Notes under the pieces: model-generated
Database searches by the model: none
What the model was told of the DNA's origin: nothing
Seen by the model: the letters and a program-made list of their open reading frames with translations, nothing else
Origin: Cyanidium caldarium
Lineage: Eukaryota; Rhodophyta; Bangiophyceae; Cyanidiales; Cyanidiaceae
Reading direction: 5' to 3'
Assembly: GCA_026184775.1 (NCBI GenBank)
Contig: JANCYW010000012.1
Location: 186,001 to 250,000, forward strand
Length of the DNA stretch: 64,000 nt
Made by a program: the position numbers and the translations under genes
Part shown: one piece after another, positions 42,399 through 51,006 of the stretch
How the letters are laid out: every line of letters starts with the position of its first letter
How positions within the stretch are numbered: the stretch's first letter is position 1

Positions 42399-45032
42399 AT
42401 GGACGTGTTCGCGTTGCTGCGGGCGTCCCGGGAGGAGTTGCTGCGGAATGCAGCGACTCTGGAGATGGCACACACCTGCCGCAATAACGGTGGAGGTGGA
42501 ATCGGCGGCGGCGGGGCGAGGCCGGATCCCGCTCGGCGTTTCGGCTCCAACACCGCCGTGCCGGCGCCGGTGCTGGCGTTCGAGGGGCGCGGTCCGTTCC
42601 AGCCGACGACCAGCGGGGGCACGCTGGTGGCGTTGGGCGCACCACACCCGGCGGCGTCGGCGGCGCGTTACCACGGCCTGCCGCCGTCGTCAGCGACGGC
42701 ATCGCCGTTTGTGGGAGGTGGCGGCGGAGGCGAATGGAACGCTTTCAGGCCGGGACCCAGCAGCGTAACGGCGCGCTACGCGGCCGTGGCGACGACGGCC
42801 ACCGCCAGAGGCGGCCACCGCGCGGAGCGGTCGGTGGCGGGTTCGCCGCGGGCGCCCATCTCGCGGCAGCTGTTGCGCGCCATCTGCGGACACCTGAACG
42901 ATCTGTCGCTCTCGGACACCGCGGCAGCAGTGGATGCGACGGACAGACGGAGCGCATACTGCCGTTCACCGCCGCCAGCCAAGGCGTTGGGTGACTGGGA
43001 GGCGGATGAGACCCATCCCGAGTGGCGCGGGTGGGCCGGCGGGCGCACCGCGAGATCAGAGGGCGAGTCGCCGCTGGCAGTGGTAGAGGGCGCCGGACAA
43101 CTGGGCAGCACGCAGACGACTGAAGGAAAGTGGGGGCGGGATGACCGCTGGCCGGGCAACGGCTCCCAGACCGACAAGGCGGCCGACGACGGCGACGCGA
43201 CCTATGCGGTGATGCAGGCGTACGGTGCGTATCGGCTGGCCACTTGGGCGATGACACACCGGCACCAGCCGGACGCGTCGCCGGCGAGGGAGGCGTCCGC
43301 GGCGGCCAAGCCCGCCTGGTCGATGACGCAGCGCCAAGTGAATGTGCACAGCGAGTTTCGGGTTCACGGCAGTCTGAAGCTAACGAGGCGGTGGGCGAGT
43401 TGTGAGGAGTTTTCGGTGATTTGCGATCCCGACGTGGAACCGCCGCGCGCGCCGGCCAGCACCACCGGCGGCAGTGATGATGGCGAGGATGACGCGGCGC
43501 GGCGGGGGGCCGGCCGCAAACGGCGCGCAGCACCCGATGCGGCCGGCCCGCCGGTGCAAGTGGAATTGAAGGATCTGTTCGGCCCGCGGTACTTGTTTAT
43601 CGAAGCCAACAGCGGCGACTTCTCGCCATACGTGCTCATACTGCCGTTAATGGCGCGCATGCTGGCAGTATCGTGCCCAGGCATGAATTGTATCGTGCAC
43701 TTCCCGCCCGATGTGACCCGCTCGGGCGGTGGCAGTGCCCGCACGCTGGCCAAGGTGTATCCGAACGCTCTGCGCGGGAATGTGCCGGCACCAGGGGAGG
43801 AGAAGAAGGAGAAACGGGTGCAGACGGCAGATGCGGCGGCGGCGGCGGCAGCGGTGACCAAGGCAGAGCGTGACCAATCGGGTGCATCGGACGATTCAGC
43901 CCGCGATAGGCGGGTGACATTGAACGCATCGGCGGCGGATCAGGCGCTGACCCAATTCAAGGCGCGCACCTCGGCATACTATCAGTGCGGCTGGGAATCG
44001 CTCACCTTGCCGATGACCCGCGTTCCGTACGCCGGCCCAGGCACCGAGCGTTTGTCGTTGCTGCGCGTGCACGCCGACTCGTGGCGCGTCTGCAGCACCC
44101 ACCGTGGCGTCCTGTTCGAGGGCAATCGGCGGGCGTCGAGGACGCAGATGCCCCCGCGACATCTGCCCGCCAACGTGTTGAACTCGTTGTTGGTGATGGT
44201 GCTGCAGCAACAAAATGCGCGACAGGAGATGCTGCTGTTGAAACAGGCGGAGGAAGAGGAGCGCGGCGGTATCACGACGGACGCGCCATCGCTGTACACG
44301 CGCACCGCGCCTACCGACAGCGACGCCGGCCCCGAGGAGACCACGCTGCTGGTGCGATACGACAACGGCTCATCGGTGGACGTGGTCACCACGCGTGACC
44401 CGGTCTCGTACGCGGTGCGCAAGTGCCGCCGGCTCGGCGACATACCCACCGTGGTGTTCTGTGTGAACCAAAAGGTGGGCAGCGAGCGGCTGGTGATGCA
44501 GGATCGGCGGTGGTTGCGGCGGCATTTTGCCAAATGCGCCCGCCTGTCGTCGCCGTCGGCGACAGCGACAACGGCCGCACCGGATACGTCGGGACACGGG
44601 GCGTGTGCGTGTGTCAAAGGCACGCTGGCCGAGGAGAACGTGTTTGTGGTAGACATCGGGCAGTCGGTGCGGGGCGGGACAACGGCGGCGGCGGGGCCGC
44701 ATCAACAGCGGAATGTCGCTACAGCACCCAAGTTGGGTGGTGTGGGGCGAGCCGCGGCGACGCATACGCCCCTGCGAAGCGCGCGCCCCGGCGAGACCAT
44801 GGCGTGGCCATCGCGCATGTCCGGACTGAGTCGGCCGCCTTTCATGGGGGCGGCGATGTCATCGAGCGCGGACCAGATGACGTCACCACCACCGACGAGG
44901 CCGTCGCAAGAGGCCGGAGGAGGTCAGCGCGGGGACAGATCGAGCGCGCCGAGATCGACAGCGCCACGACCCGACCATGTGGAGCAGCGCGAGGCGCTCG
45001 AGGCGCTGTGTAGCATGCATCGCGGACGGTAA
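42399..45032 (+). CDS. Large protein of unknown family
   Basis: An 877-residue frame from ATG 42399. The first 320 residues are Gly/Ala/Ser/Arg-rich and disordered. A conserved-looking core spans about 310-730 with long low-complexity inserts: SEFRVHGSLKLTRRWASCEE, VELKDLFGPRYLFIEANSGD (then FSPYVLILPLMARMLAVSCP), FKARTSAYYQCGWESLTLPM, LPANVLNSLLVMVLQQQNAR, DPVSYAVRKCRRLGDIPTVV and FCVNQKVGSERLVMQDRRWL. The basic helix in the last block could bind nucleic acid. No enzyme motif, membrane helix or signal peptide seen. The mix of folded segments and disordered inserts fits a regulatory or nuclear protein, but I assign no function. Confidence 0.65.
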   Translation: MDVFALLRASREELLRNAATLEMAHTCRNNGGGGIGGGGARPDPARRFGSNTAVPAPVLAFEGRGPFQPTTSGGTLVALGAPHPAASAARYHGLPPSSATASPFVGGGGGGEWNAFRPGPSSVTARYAAVATTATARGGHRAERSVAGSPRAPISRQLLRAICGHLNDLSLSDTAAAVDATDRRSAYCRSPPPAKALGDWEADETHPEWRGWAGGRTARSEGESPLAVVEGAGQLGSTQTTEGKWGRDDRWPGNGSQTDKAADDGDATYAVMQAYGAYRLATWAMTHRHQPDASPAREASAAAKPAWSMTQRQVNVHSEFRVHGSLKLTRRWASCEEFSVICDPDVEPPRAPASTTGGSDDGEDDAARRGAGRKRRAAPDAAGPPVQVELKDLFGPRYLFIEANSGDFSPYVLILPLMARMLAVSCPGMNCIVHFPPDVTRSGGGSARTLAKVYPNALRGNVPAPGEEKKEKRVQTADAAAAAAAVTKAERDQSGASDDSARDRRVTLNASAADQALTQFKARTSAYYQCGWESLTLPMTRVPYAGPGTERLSLLRVHADSWRVCSTHRGVLFEGNRRASRTQMPPRHLPANVLNSLLVMVLQQQNARQEMLLLKQAEEEERGGITTDAPSLYTRTAPTDSDAGPEETTLLVRYDNGSSVDVVTTRDPVSYAVRKCRRLGDIPTVVFCVNQKVGSERLVMQDRRWLRRHFAKCARLSSPSATATTAAPDTSGHGACACVKGTLAEENVFVVDIGQSVRGGTTAAAGPHQQRNVATAPKLGGVGRAAATHTPLRSARPGETMAWPSRMSGLSRPPFMGAAMSSSADQMTSPPPTRPSQEAGGGQRGDRSSAPRSTAPRPDHVEQREALEALCSMHRGR

Positions 45033-45192
45033 TGGACTGGACCATGCACATGCTAACGTATAGGCAGATGGGAGGCGGGGATGGGGGAAGGGCGTGGGGT
45101 ATGTGGACGGCCGCGGTGGGGTCGCCTAAATAGTCGTCACTTTTCTCGCTACCACACCGGTCTCGTGTATTCCCTCTGCGAGTGCCCGGCCT

Positions 45193-46311
45193 TTATCGTC
45201 GCCGGAGTGCTTGTCTCCGTTGGCGTCGGGCGCGCAAATGCTGCTGGCGCTTTTCCATCATGGGCGTGATGCAGCCGCGCTTGACCCACACGATGCCGTC
45301 TCGAGGCGGTGGGTGCGCCTGCGGAATCGCCTCCTTCTCTCCCCTGGCTACCGCAACCACGGCCGTTGCCATCGAATTCCAATACAACGGCAATGCAGTG
45401 CTGTGATTGCTCTTGAGGTGCAGACTGGCGATGCCGGTGCGCAACCCGCCCGGCACCAGCGGCTGCAGCGCGTGGATCACTGCGCGGATGTTGTCGGCGA
45501 GCGCGTCGATGTTCATGTCGGTGGTGCCGACGCGCACTGCACAGCAATCGCCCTCCCCACTGATGGTGAGCGTGGTGCCGTCGCGCACCCGTTCACACTG
45601 TTGTAACAGGCGTTCCCATGACGATGAGCGCGCGGCGCCCACATTGCTCCCGGGGGCGGAACGCGGCAGCGTGTAGCCATCGACCGCCTCCAGCGACAGC
45701 GGCACCGGCTGCTTCTTGCGTCGGAAGACCTCCCGCCCCAACAGCGACGGCAACCGGGGCACGATGCGGCGGTCGGCCATAAACCAGGCGTACTCGCTCG
45801 CCAACTGCCGTCGCAGCGCGTAGGTGTTGTAGCGGTCGCGCAGGTCGCGCACCGACAACACGCTGCCGATGTGCAAGTGGCGTATTCGGTCGCGATATTC
45901 CTGCGGCGGATGCTCGAGGAAAAAGTCGCGATACGGAGTGGTCGGATCGCGCACCAACAGGCACGCAGCGCCGGCGGTGCAGCGTCTGGGGTCGACGTCC
46001 GGCCGCGGGTGGTGTAGCGGGTGCGGCAACGGGATCACCCGTGGTTTCCAGTTGGGCTGAGCCGGGAATCGGGTAAGGGAGATGATCAGCGAGATCGTAT
46101 CGAGAGGCAGAGGTGCGGGAGGTGATTCTTGGGTGTGGTCGTGGTTCGCGTCAGCGATGGGCGCGTCGATCGACTCCCACAGCGAGCGTTTCCGCGACTT
46201 GCACTGCTGCGCATAGCGTTTCTTCTCCAGTGCGATGAGGGCGCTGATGGCCTCTCGCATCACCGCATCGCTGAGGCTCACCACCACCGCCTCCTCTTCT
46301 TCCTCCTCCAT
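45193..46311 (-). CDS. Ribosomal L1-domain ribosome-biogenesis protein (Utp30/RSL1D1/Cic1-like)
   Basis: A 372-residue protein. After an acidic start (MEEEEEEAVVVSLSDAV) comes an L1-type fold: ISLIISLTRFPAQPNW, PRVIPLPHPLHHPRPD, CLLVRDPTTPYRDFFL, HLHIGSVLSVRDLRDRYNTY, WFMADRRIVPRLPSLLGREV and FRRKKQPVPLSL. The ADRRI..LP.LLG block is diagnostic of the eukaryotic nucleolar L1 branch rather than of ribosomal L1 itself. The C-terminus is basic (RQQHLRARRQRRQALRRR), as in nucleolar proteins. Role inferred: pre-rRNA processing. ATG 46309-46311; diverges from fibrillin. Confidence 0.8.
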   Translation of the reverse strand: MEEEEEEAVVVSLSDAVMREAISALIALEKKRYAQQCKSRKRSLWESIDAPIADANHDHTQESPPAPLPLDTISLIISLTRFPAQPNWKPRVIPLPHPLHHPRPDVDPRRCTAGAACLLVRDPTTPYRDFFLEHPPQEYRDRIRHLHIGSVLSVRDLRDRYNTYALRRQLASEYAWFMADRRIVPRLPSLLGREVFRRKKQPVPLSLEAVDGYTLPRSAPGSNVGAARSSSWERLLQQCERVRDGTTLTISGEGDCCAVRVGTTDMNIDALADNIRAVIHALQPLVPGGLRTGIASLHLKSNHSTALPLYWNSMATAVVAVARGEKEAIPQAHPPPRDGIVWVKRGCITPMMEKRQQHLRARRQRRQALRRR

Positions 46312-46595
46312 ATCGAGCTGCTGTGGCACTCGCCTCGTACGTGGGTCGTGCGTGTGGAACAGCCCGTCACGCGTGCCGCCCGCCGGGGCCGAAGGTCACG
46401 ATGAGAGGATCGGTCGGCGTGAAAGACGCTCTCATAGAAAATATGAGGCAATCTTCGGCATCGCAGGGTGTCGCTCTGCAGCATCTCTCGGCGCTCGACA
46501 GCGGTCACCGCAACTTTCACTGTATCCCAGAGGCTGCGTTTGAACAGTTCTCACCCGCCTTCCTCGTCTCTTTCAGAGGCAGCCTGCACCCGCTC
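46312..46595. promoter_or_regulatory. Divergent intergenic region, L1-like / fibrillin
   Basis: About 280 bp if the fibrillin starts at 46596, only 89 bp if it starts at 46401. Presumed promoters of both genes; no element recognised. Confidence 0.3.
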
Positions 46596-47540
46596 ATGTT
46601 CACCGCCCCATTTGTACGCTGGAACCATCCGCTGCGGCGACCTGACTCCAGGCACGCATCTTTCCACCGCTGCCCGTCCGCAACACCTCCGCACCTCGCC
46701 GTCTCCCAGACTCCGATCCAGCCTCGCCTTCGCTTCTGGTGGCGGGCGACGTACACGTGGGATGATTACCAGCGCCAGCGCGCCGCTGCCGCCGCCAATA
46801 ATACCGCCGGCCAAAACGGCGACGCGCAGGAGACCGTCACCGTGAACGCGCGCGAAGTGTCCACCGACGAGCTCAAGTCGCAACTGCTGGCGCTGGCCAC
46901 CGAGATGAATCGCGGACTGGCGGCCACCCGAGAGACGCGCTCGCAGATCATGGCGTTGGTGCGGCAGTTGGAACGGCGCGCGCCCGCCGAGGACGATGCA
47001 CAGCGGCGTACCTGGTTGGAGCCGCAAGGACTCGCCGTCGGCGACTGGCAACTGCTGTACACCAGCGGACTGGACGTGTTGTGGCTGGGATTGTTGACAT
47101 CGCCCCTGACACCGCAAATCGGTGCCATATACCAGAATATTATGGCGGGTGCCACGCCAGGTCGATTCCGGGTGGACAATGTAGTGCAGTGGCACGCGCC
47201 GTCCACGTTTCTGTGGTCGCTCGGTGATATCGGTGACTCGCAGTTGACGCTGCGAGTCAGTGCGCGCGGCGACCGCGATACTGCACGGGCCAGTCGGTTG
47301 CAGCTGTCGTTCGAGCAGGTAGCGGTGGAGCCGGTGAGCCTGTTCGGCCGTCCCCTTACCGACGTGCTGTCGCCGCTGCGCACTTCCCTGCCACAACGAC
47401 GACCTGTTGGATACATCGACTTTACCTACCTCGACGAGCAGTTGCGCGTCGTGCGCTCGGCCACCAACGATGTGTTCGTGCTGTGGAGAGCAGAGTCTGC
47501 CAGCCAGCCGACACCGTCGCAGCAGGATAATCCGCATTGA
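46596..47540 (+). CDS. PAP/fibrillin (plastid-lipid-associated protein)
   Basis: A 314-residue plastid protein of the fibrillin family, found on plastoglobules, thylakoids or stroma, where members bind lipids or prenylquinones. A transit-type leader (MFTAPFVRWNHPLRRPDSRH, Phe near the N-terminus as common in red-lineage plastid proteins) covers about 50 residues. A helical segment follows (VSTDELKSQLLALATEMNRG). The lipocalin-like core has GLAVGDWQLLYTSGLDVLWL, LTPQIGAIYQNI, RVDNVVQWHAP and the C-terminal VGYIDFTYLDEQLRVVRS, the family's D-x-T-Y-L-D/E-x-x-x-R-I-x-R end. Upstream ATGs at 46401 and 46443 are in frame; 46596 is preferred because it starts the transit-like stretch. Confidence 0.85.
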   Translation: MFTAPFVRWNHPLRRPDSRHASFHRCPSATPPHLAVSQTPIQPRLRFWWRATYTWDDYQRQRAAAAANNTAGQNGDAQETVTVNAREVSTDELKSQLLALATEMNRGLAATRETRSQIMALVRQLERRAPAEDDAQRRTWLEPQGLAVGDWQLLYTSGLDVLWLGLLTSPLTPQIGAIYQNIMAGATPGRFRVDNVVQWHAPSTFLWSLGDIGDSQLTLRVSARGDRDTARASRLQLSFEQVAVEPVSLFGRPLTDVLSPLRTSLPQRRPVGYIDFTYLDEQLRVVRSATNDVFVLWRAESASQPTPSQQDNPH

Positions 47541-47784
47541 GGAGGGCCTGGTGTCGTGTTTGTAAATGAATAGCGCACCGTTCGAAGGTGATAAACGGTG
47601 TGTACATGCGTGTGAGAGGAGGCATGCACGTGCCCGGAGCCGAACCGGACCGGGAATGCGGACCGTGTTAGCGACGTGTCGTGCGGACCAGGTGGCAGTC
47701 GGGTGGGGAATTATGAGGGCACGAGAGAAGTAGGCGACGGCATCAACACTCTTTTCAGTGGGCACTCTTCTACGCTGGTGATCC
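47541..47784. other. Intergenic region, fibrillin / hypothetical
   Basis: 244 bp between two plus-strand genes. Contains no recognised gene. A minus-strand frame across it is a shadow of fibrillin. Confidence 0.3.
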
Positions 47785-48255
47785 ATGCCGTCGTCGGACG
47801 TTCCCATGGCCGGCGACTTCCCTTCCATCCCCGCCCGGGAACGGGTGCCCTTCACCCCGGTCGTAGTGAGCGTCCGCGAGTTGGACGACGACGAGGTGCA
47901 ACGGTGGACGCGTGGATGGCAAGCGCCAAACACGCACGCCACTCCGACGACACCGTCGTCGGCTCTCTGGTTCATGGAAACGGCTCGAAAAAGTGCTGGA
48001 GTGCCTGCGCCCGCACCGCTGCCGCCCACCACTACGCCCGCTTTGGACGGTACAGAGTCGACGCCGGAGACCGCAGACAGCCTCGCCACCGCCGAGTCGG
48101 CCTCACCTCAACACAAGACGTGCCCTGCCTCGTGCGCGTCGACCGTTGCTGCTGTTTCCGACGACCAACGACGCTCCCTGTGGCTCGCCCGCGAGCACGC
48201 TCGTCGACAGCGCGACGCTGCGGAGCGCGCCGCCTATCGCCACCAACGTCACTGA
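47785..48255 (+). CDS. Hypothetical protein, 156 residues
   Basis: A frame from ATG 47785. The N-terminus VPFTPVVVSVRELDDDEVQR looks structured, the middle is Thr/Pro/Ala-rich, and the end is a short basic helix (RRSLWLAREHARRQRDAAER). No family recognised. Two other long frames overlap it in other phases, but they lack an ordered start and run into the neighbouring gene. Convergent with the kinase fusion gene, 45 bp between stops. Could be a small regulatory protein; function unknown. Confidence 0.45.
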   Translation: MPSSDVPMAGDFPSIPARERVPFTPVVVSVRELDDDEVQRWTRGWQAPNTHATPTTPSSALWFMETARKSAGVPAPAPLPPTTTPALDGTESTPETADSLATAESASPQHKTCPASCASTVAAVSDDQRRSLWLAREHARRQRDAAERAAYRHQRH

Positions 48256-48300
48256 CCTCAACGTAGCACTATTTATATCACACACGCTCAAGCGTGAGCT

Positions 48301-49566
48301 CTACAAAAAATACCGTCGCACCTCTGCGTACACCTCATCCGGGGAGCGCTCGGCATGCACCCGTATCACCCGTCCGCGCCGTTCCAGCACTTTTAGCACC
48401 GGCATGGTGGTGTCGATGAAGGTGCGAAAGCGCTTGTGAATGGACTCGGGGTTGTCGTCGGTGCGCCCGCTGGTCTTGGCGCGTTCCAACAGGCGCCGCT
48501 CCATCTCCGCCTCAGAGCATTCGAAGAAGAGGCACAGGTCGGCCGGACGCACCCAGCACTCAAAGTCGATCGCCTGGTCGATGGCGCGCGGGAAGCCGTC
48601 GATAAGCACACCGGGGGCGCGTCGGTCGGTGCCCACTGCGAACAGCGCCCGGCGTAGTAGCGCCAGGGTGATGTGACCGGGGACGATCACGCCCTGTCGG
48701 ATCATCTCGTCGATCATGCGGCCCTGCTGCGACTGCGACTGCACCTCCGCGCGCAGCAGATCGCCGGCGGATATGTGCGCCAGGCCGAATTCGTTCACCA
48801 GGCGCGCGCACTGGGTGCCCTTGCCAGCGCCCGGACCGCCCAACACAAACACGATGCGCGGCGGCAGGCGGCAGCGGTGGGCGGCGGCGTGCGCCTCGCG
48901 GAGGTAATCGGCGAGCCACAGCAGCGGCTGCTCGGGTTGCAACCGACACAACAGCGATATCCCATTGGTGAGCGGCTCGGTGACGGTTTGCGATAGGTAC
49001 TCCTTGGCGCTCGACCCACCGCTGGCGATATCGTTGAGCGATACCTCGGCACGCTTGATCAGCGCCTGTGCACGCCCGGCGTCGTCGCCGAGGAGCAATT
49101 GTAAATCGCGCCGGGCCTCCTCGGCCGACGCACTGGCATACACCGCGTTGCGCACGCGATCCGTACCGAATAGCGCCCGCAAAGTGTTGGGTGCCGCCTC
49201 GCGCGCCTCGTCGGGATCCTCCGGGCCGCACAGCTGCCGCCAGACCTCCCCGGCGGGAACGGCCCGGGAGGCGTCGATCGCGTCGGATCCACTGGACGGA
49301 CGCACCGACGGCACTTGATCCGGCAACGGAACGCAGCGTAACACCCACAGCACACTCGGCCCGGACACCAGGTGATCCACACTGCCCAAGCGCACCTTCT
49401 CGTCCTCCACCGCAGCATTTAGCGCCTCGGCCGTTTCCCGCGACAGCGTCAGCGTCACCTGCTCCACCAGCGCCATCCCCCTTTGTCGCCGCGCGTACGC
49501 CAGCATCGGCTCTCGTCGGTGATATGCATCGGGCTTGATCACCCCCAACGTCCAACGCTCCGCCAT
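48301..49566 (-). CDS. NDK-like / DPY-30 / UMP-CMP kinase fusion protein
   Basis: A 421-residue protein with three domains. Residues 5-160 are a nucleoside-diphosphate-kinase fold ([20 protein letters not shown], then [20 protein letters not shown] and [20 protein letters not shown]). The catalytic His of the family's N-x-x-H-G-S-D is Tyr143 here, so this domain should be catalytically dead. Residues 185-228 match a DPY-30 dimerisation motif ([18 protein letters not shown] and [16 protein letters not shown]). Residues 237-421 are a complete UMP/CMP-kinase-type domain: [62 protein letters not shown], and the [12 protein letters not shown] lid. ATG 49564-49566 starts the NDK domain directly. 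It should phosphorylate pyrimidine or adenine nucleoside monophosphates. Confidence 0.88.
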   Translation of the reverse strand: MAERWTLGVIKPDAYHRREPMLAYARRQRGMALVEQVTLTLSRETAEALNAAVEDEKVRLGSVDHLVSGPSVLWVLRCVPLPDQVPSVRPSSGSDAIDASRAVPAGEVWRQLCGPEDPDEAREAAPNTLRALFGTDRVRNAVYASASAEEARRDLQLLLGDDAGRAQALIKRAEVSLNDIASGGSSAKEYLSQTVTEPLTNGISLLCRLQPEQPLLWLADYLREAHAAAHRCRLPPRIVFVLGGPGAGKGTQCARLVNEFGLAHISAGDLLRAEVQSQSQQGRMIDEMIRQGVIVPGHITLALLRRALFAVGTDRRAPGVLIDGFPRAIDQAIDFECWVRPADLCLFFECSEAEMERRLLERAKTSGRTDDNPESIHKRFRTFIDTTMPVLKVLERRGRVIRVHAERSPDEVYAEVRRYFL

Positions 49567-49798
49567 AGTGGAAGGGATAGGTTCGGGATGGTGTCTGTCG
49601 GGTAGTGGGAGACAACGAAAACGGCGAGCGTCAGTGTTCGTGCGCGCTGGTCGCTTTGCGGTTTTCAGCCGGCAGTGCACGCCCCGCCCGCACATCGCCG
49701 TCCATCCGGCACTCACTCCGCGAAGAACTGGATACAATCTTCACTGGTACAGCCTGCGCGTGCCGGTCGACGGGGACAGGTGCGCTCTGGTTCGCGTC
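49567..49798. promoter_or_regulatory. Divergent intergenic region, kinase fusion / RING protein
   Basis: 232 bp between divergent ATGs. Presumed shared promoter region; no element recognised. Confidence 0.3.
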
Positions 49799-50956
49799 AT
49801 GCCTGCAGTGGAGACAGCGGGGGTGTCCGAGGCATCACCGTTGGTCATGCGGGGAGGCGCTACGAGGCAGGGCGGCGAGGAGCGGGACCGGCCCGCTCGC
49901 AACGCCAACGGCAATCATGGAGGCGCGGCCGTGGGTGCGCGGCTGTTGCGGCGCGACTCGAGGAGGGTGCGCTCGCACGTTCACGAGCGCGTGCGCAGCG
50001 GCCTGTTGCCGTGGAGCCGCAGGGCGGGCCTGACGGCGTCCGCGTTGGAACTGGCGGCCGAGTCGTGGATATTGTTGTTGTCTCGCGGCCAGCGCTGCGA
50101 TCAGCCGTTGAAAACGTGGTTACTGGTGTTGATGGCGCTGCAAGCGATCTCGATGGTGCTGCGGCTGCTGGGGTCGTTTTTCGGCCACGTCGACCACTAC
50201 GAGGTGTATCGCACCGACTCGGGTGAGTGGGAAGTGGCGCGTTCCGACTCGATCGGTAGCGCCGGCAACGGTGGCGGCGGCACCACCGCAGCCGAAGAGT
50301 CTGGCCCCGCCTCCGAGCATCACGGCGGCAACATCGACGCGCTGATGGCCGACGTGCAAGTGCCCGCGCACGCGGTGCAACAGTACACCCGCGTGCTCAA
50401 CGCCGTCTACCTCGGCTGGGTGGTAATGGGCAGCATGTGGATATCCGAGTCGAGCACCTGTGCGGCCACCGCGCCGTACCTCTTTCGGTTGTGCGTCATC
50501 CTGGTGCTGATCTACTTTGCGTTTCTGATGCTGCCGCTGCTGCTGGTGACGTTGATCATCTGCTGTCTGCCGCTGTTCATTCGTTTCCTGGTGCGATACG
50601 CTGAGCGCGCGCGGAGGCTGGAGCGCGCCGCCGACCAGGACACAGTGAACCGCCTCCCGGTGATACGATACGACGAGGGATTGCTGCGCGGTCTGGATGT
50701 CGACGACGACGAGCATGACCGCGACGACGACGTGCCCATATGCACCATCTGCCTGTCCGAGTACGAACGGGCAGACGAGATCCGCAAATTGCCCTGCGGA
50801 CATCACTTTCATCGTCAGTGCGTCGATCAGTGGTTGTTGTCGTTCGACAAGAGCTGTCCGCAATGTCGCACCGATGTCGATGCCACAGCAGATGGTGGTG
50901 GGGAGCGCGGCTCGCGGGGTACTGCCTGGCGGCACGAAGAGCAGGAGATGGTGTGA
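49799..50956 (+). CDS. RING-H2 membrane protein, putative E3 ubiquitin ligase
   Basis: A 385-residue membrane-bound RING-H2 protein. After a basic N-terminus come hydrophobic segments: [32 protein letters not shown], and a long double helix [20 protein letters not shown] plus [16 protein letters not shown]. An acidic linker ([14 protein letters not shown]) leads to a complete RING-H2 finger at about 314-355: [20 protein letters not shown], then [12 protein letters not shown] and CPQC. The order and spacing of the ligands (C3-H2-C3) is intact, so E2 binding is expected. This layout resembles plant membrane RING ligases with several helices before a C-terminal RING-H2. Substrates unknown. First ATG is 49799; upstream frame uses TTG. 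Confidence 0.85.
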   Translation: MPAVETAGVSEASPLVMRGGATRQGGEERDRPARNANGNHGGAAVGARLLRRDSRRVRSHVHERVRSGLLPWSRRAGLTASALELAAESWILLLSRGQRCDQPLKTWLLVLMALQAISMVLRLLGSFFGHVDHYEVYRTDSGEWEVARSDSIGSAGNGGGGTTAAEESGPASEHHGGNIDALMADVQVPAHAVQQYTRVLNAVYLGWVVMGSMWISESSTCAATAPYLFRLCVILVLIYFAFLMLPLLLVTLIICCLPLFIRFLVRYAERARRLERAADQDTVNRLPVIRYDEGLLRGLDVDDDEHDRDDDVPICTICLSEYERADEIRKLPCGHHFHRQCVDQWLLSFDKSCPQCRTDVDATADGGGERGSRGTAWRHEEQEMV

Positions 50957-51006
50957 TACACGGCGCCGGATCCGATGAACTCGTAACCCACTGCGGGTGC
51001 TCGGCT

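Noticed and set aside
46551-48089. 512-codon minus-strand frame over fibrillin and beyond
   Set aside because: No domain content; antisense to fibrillin.
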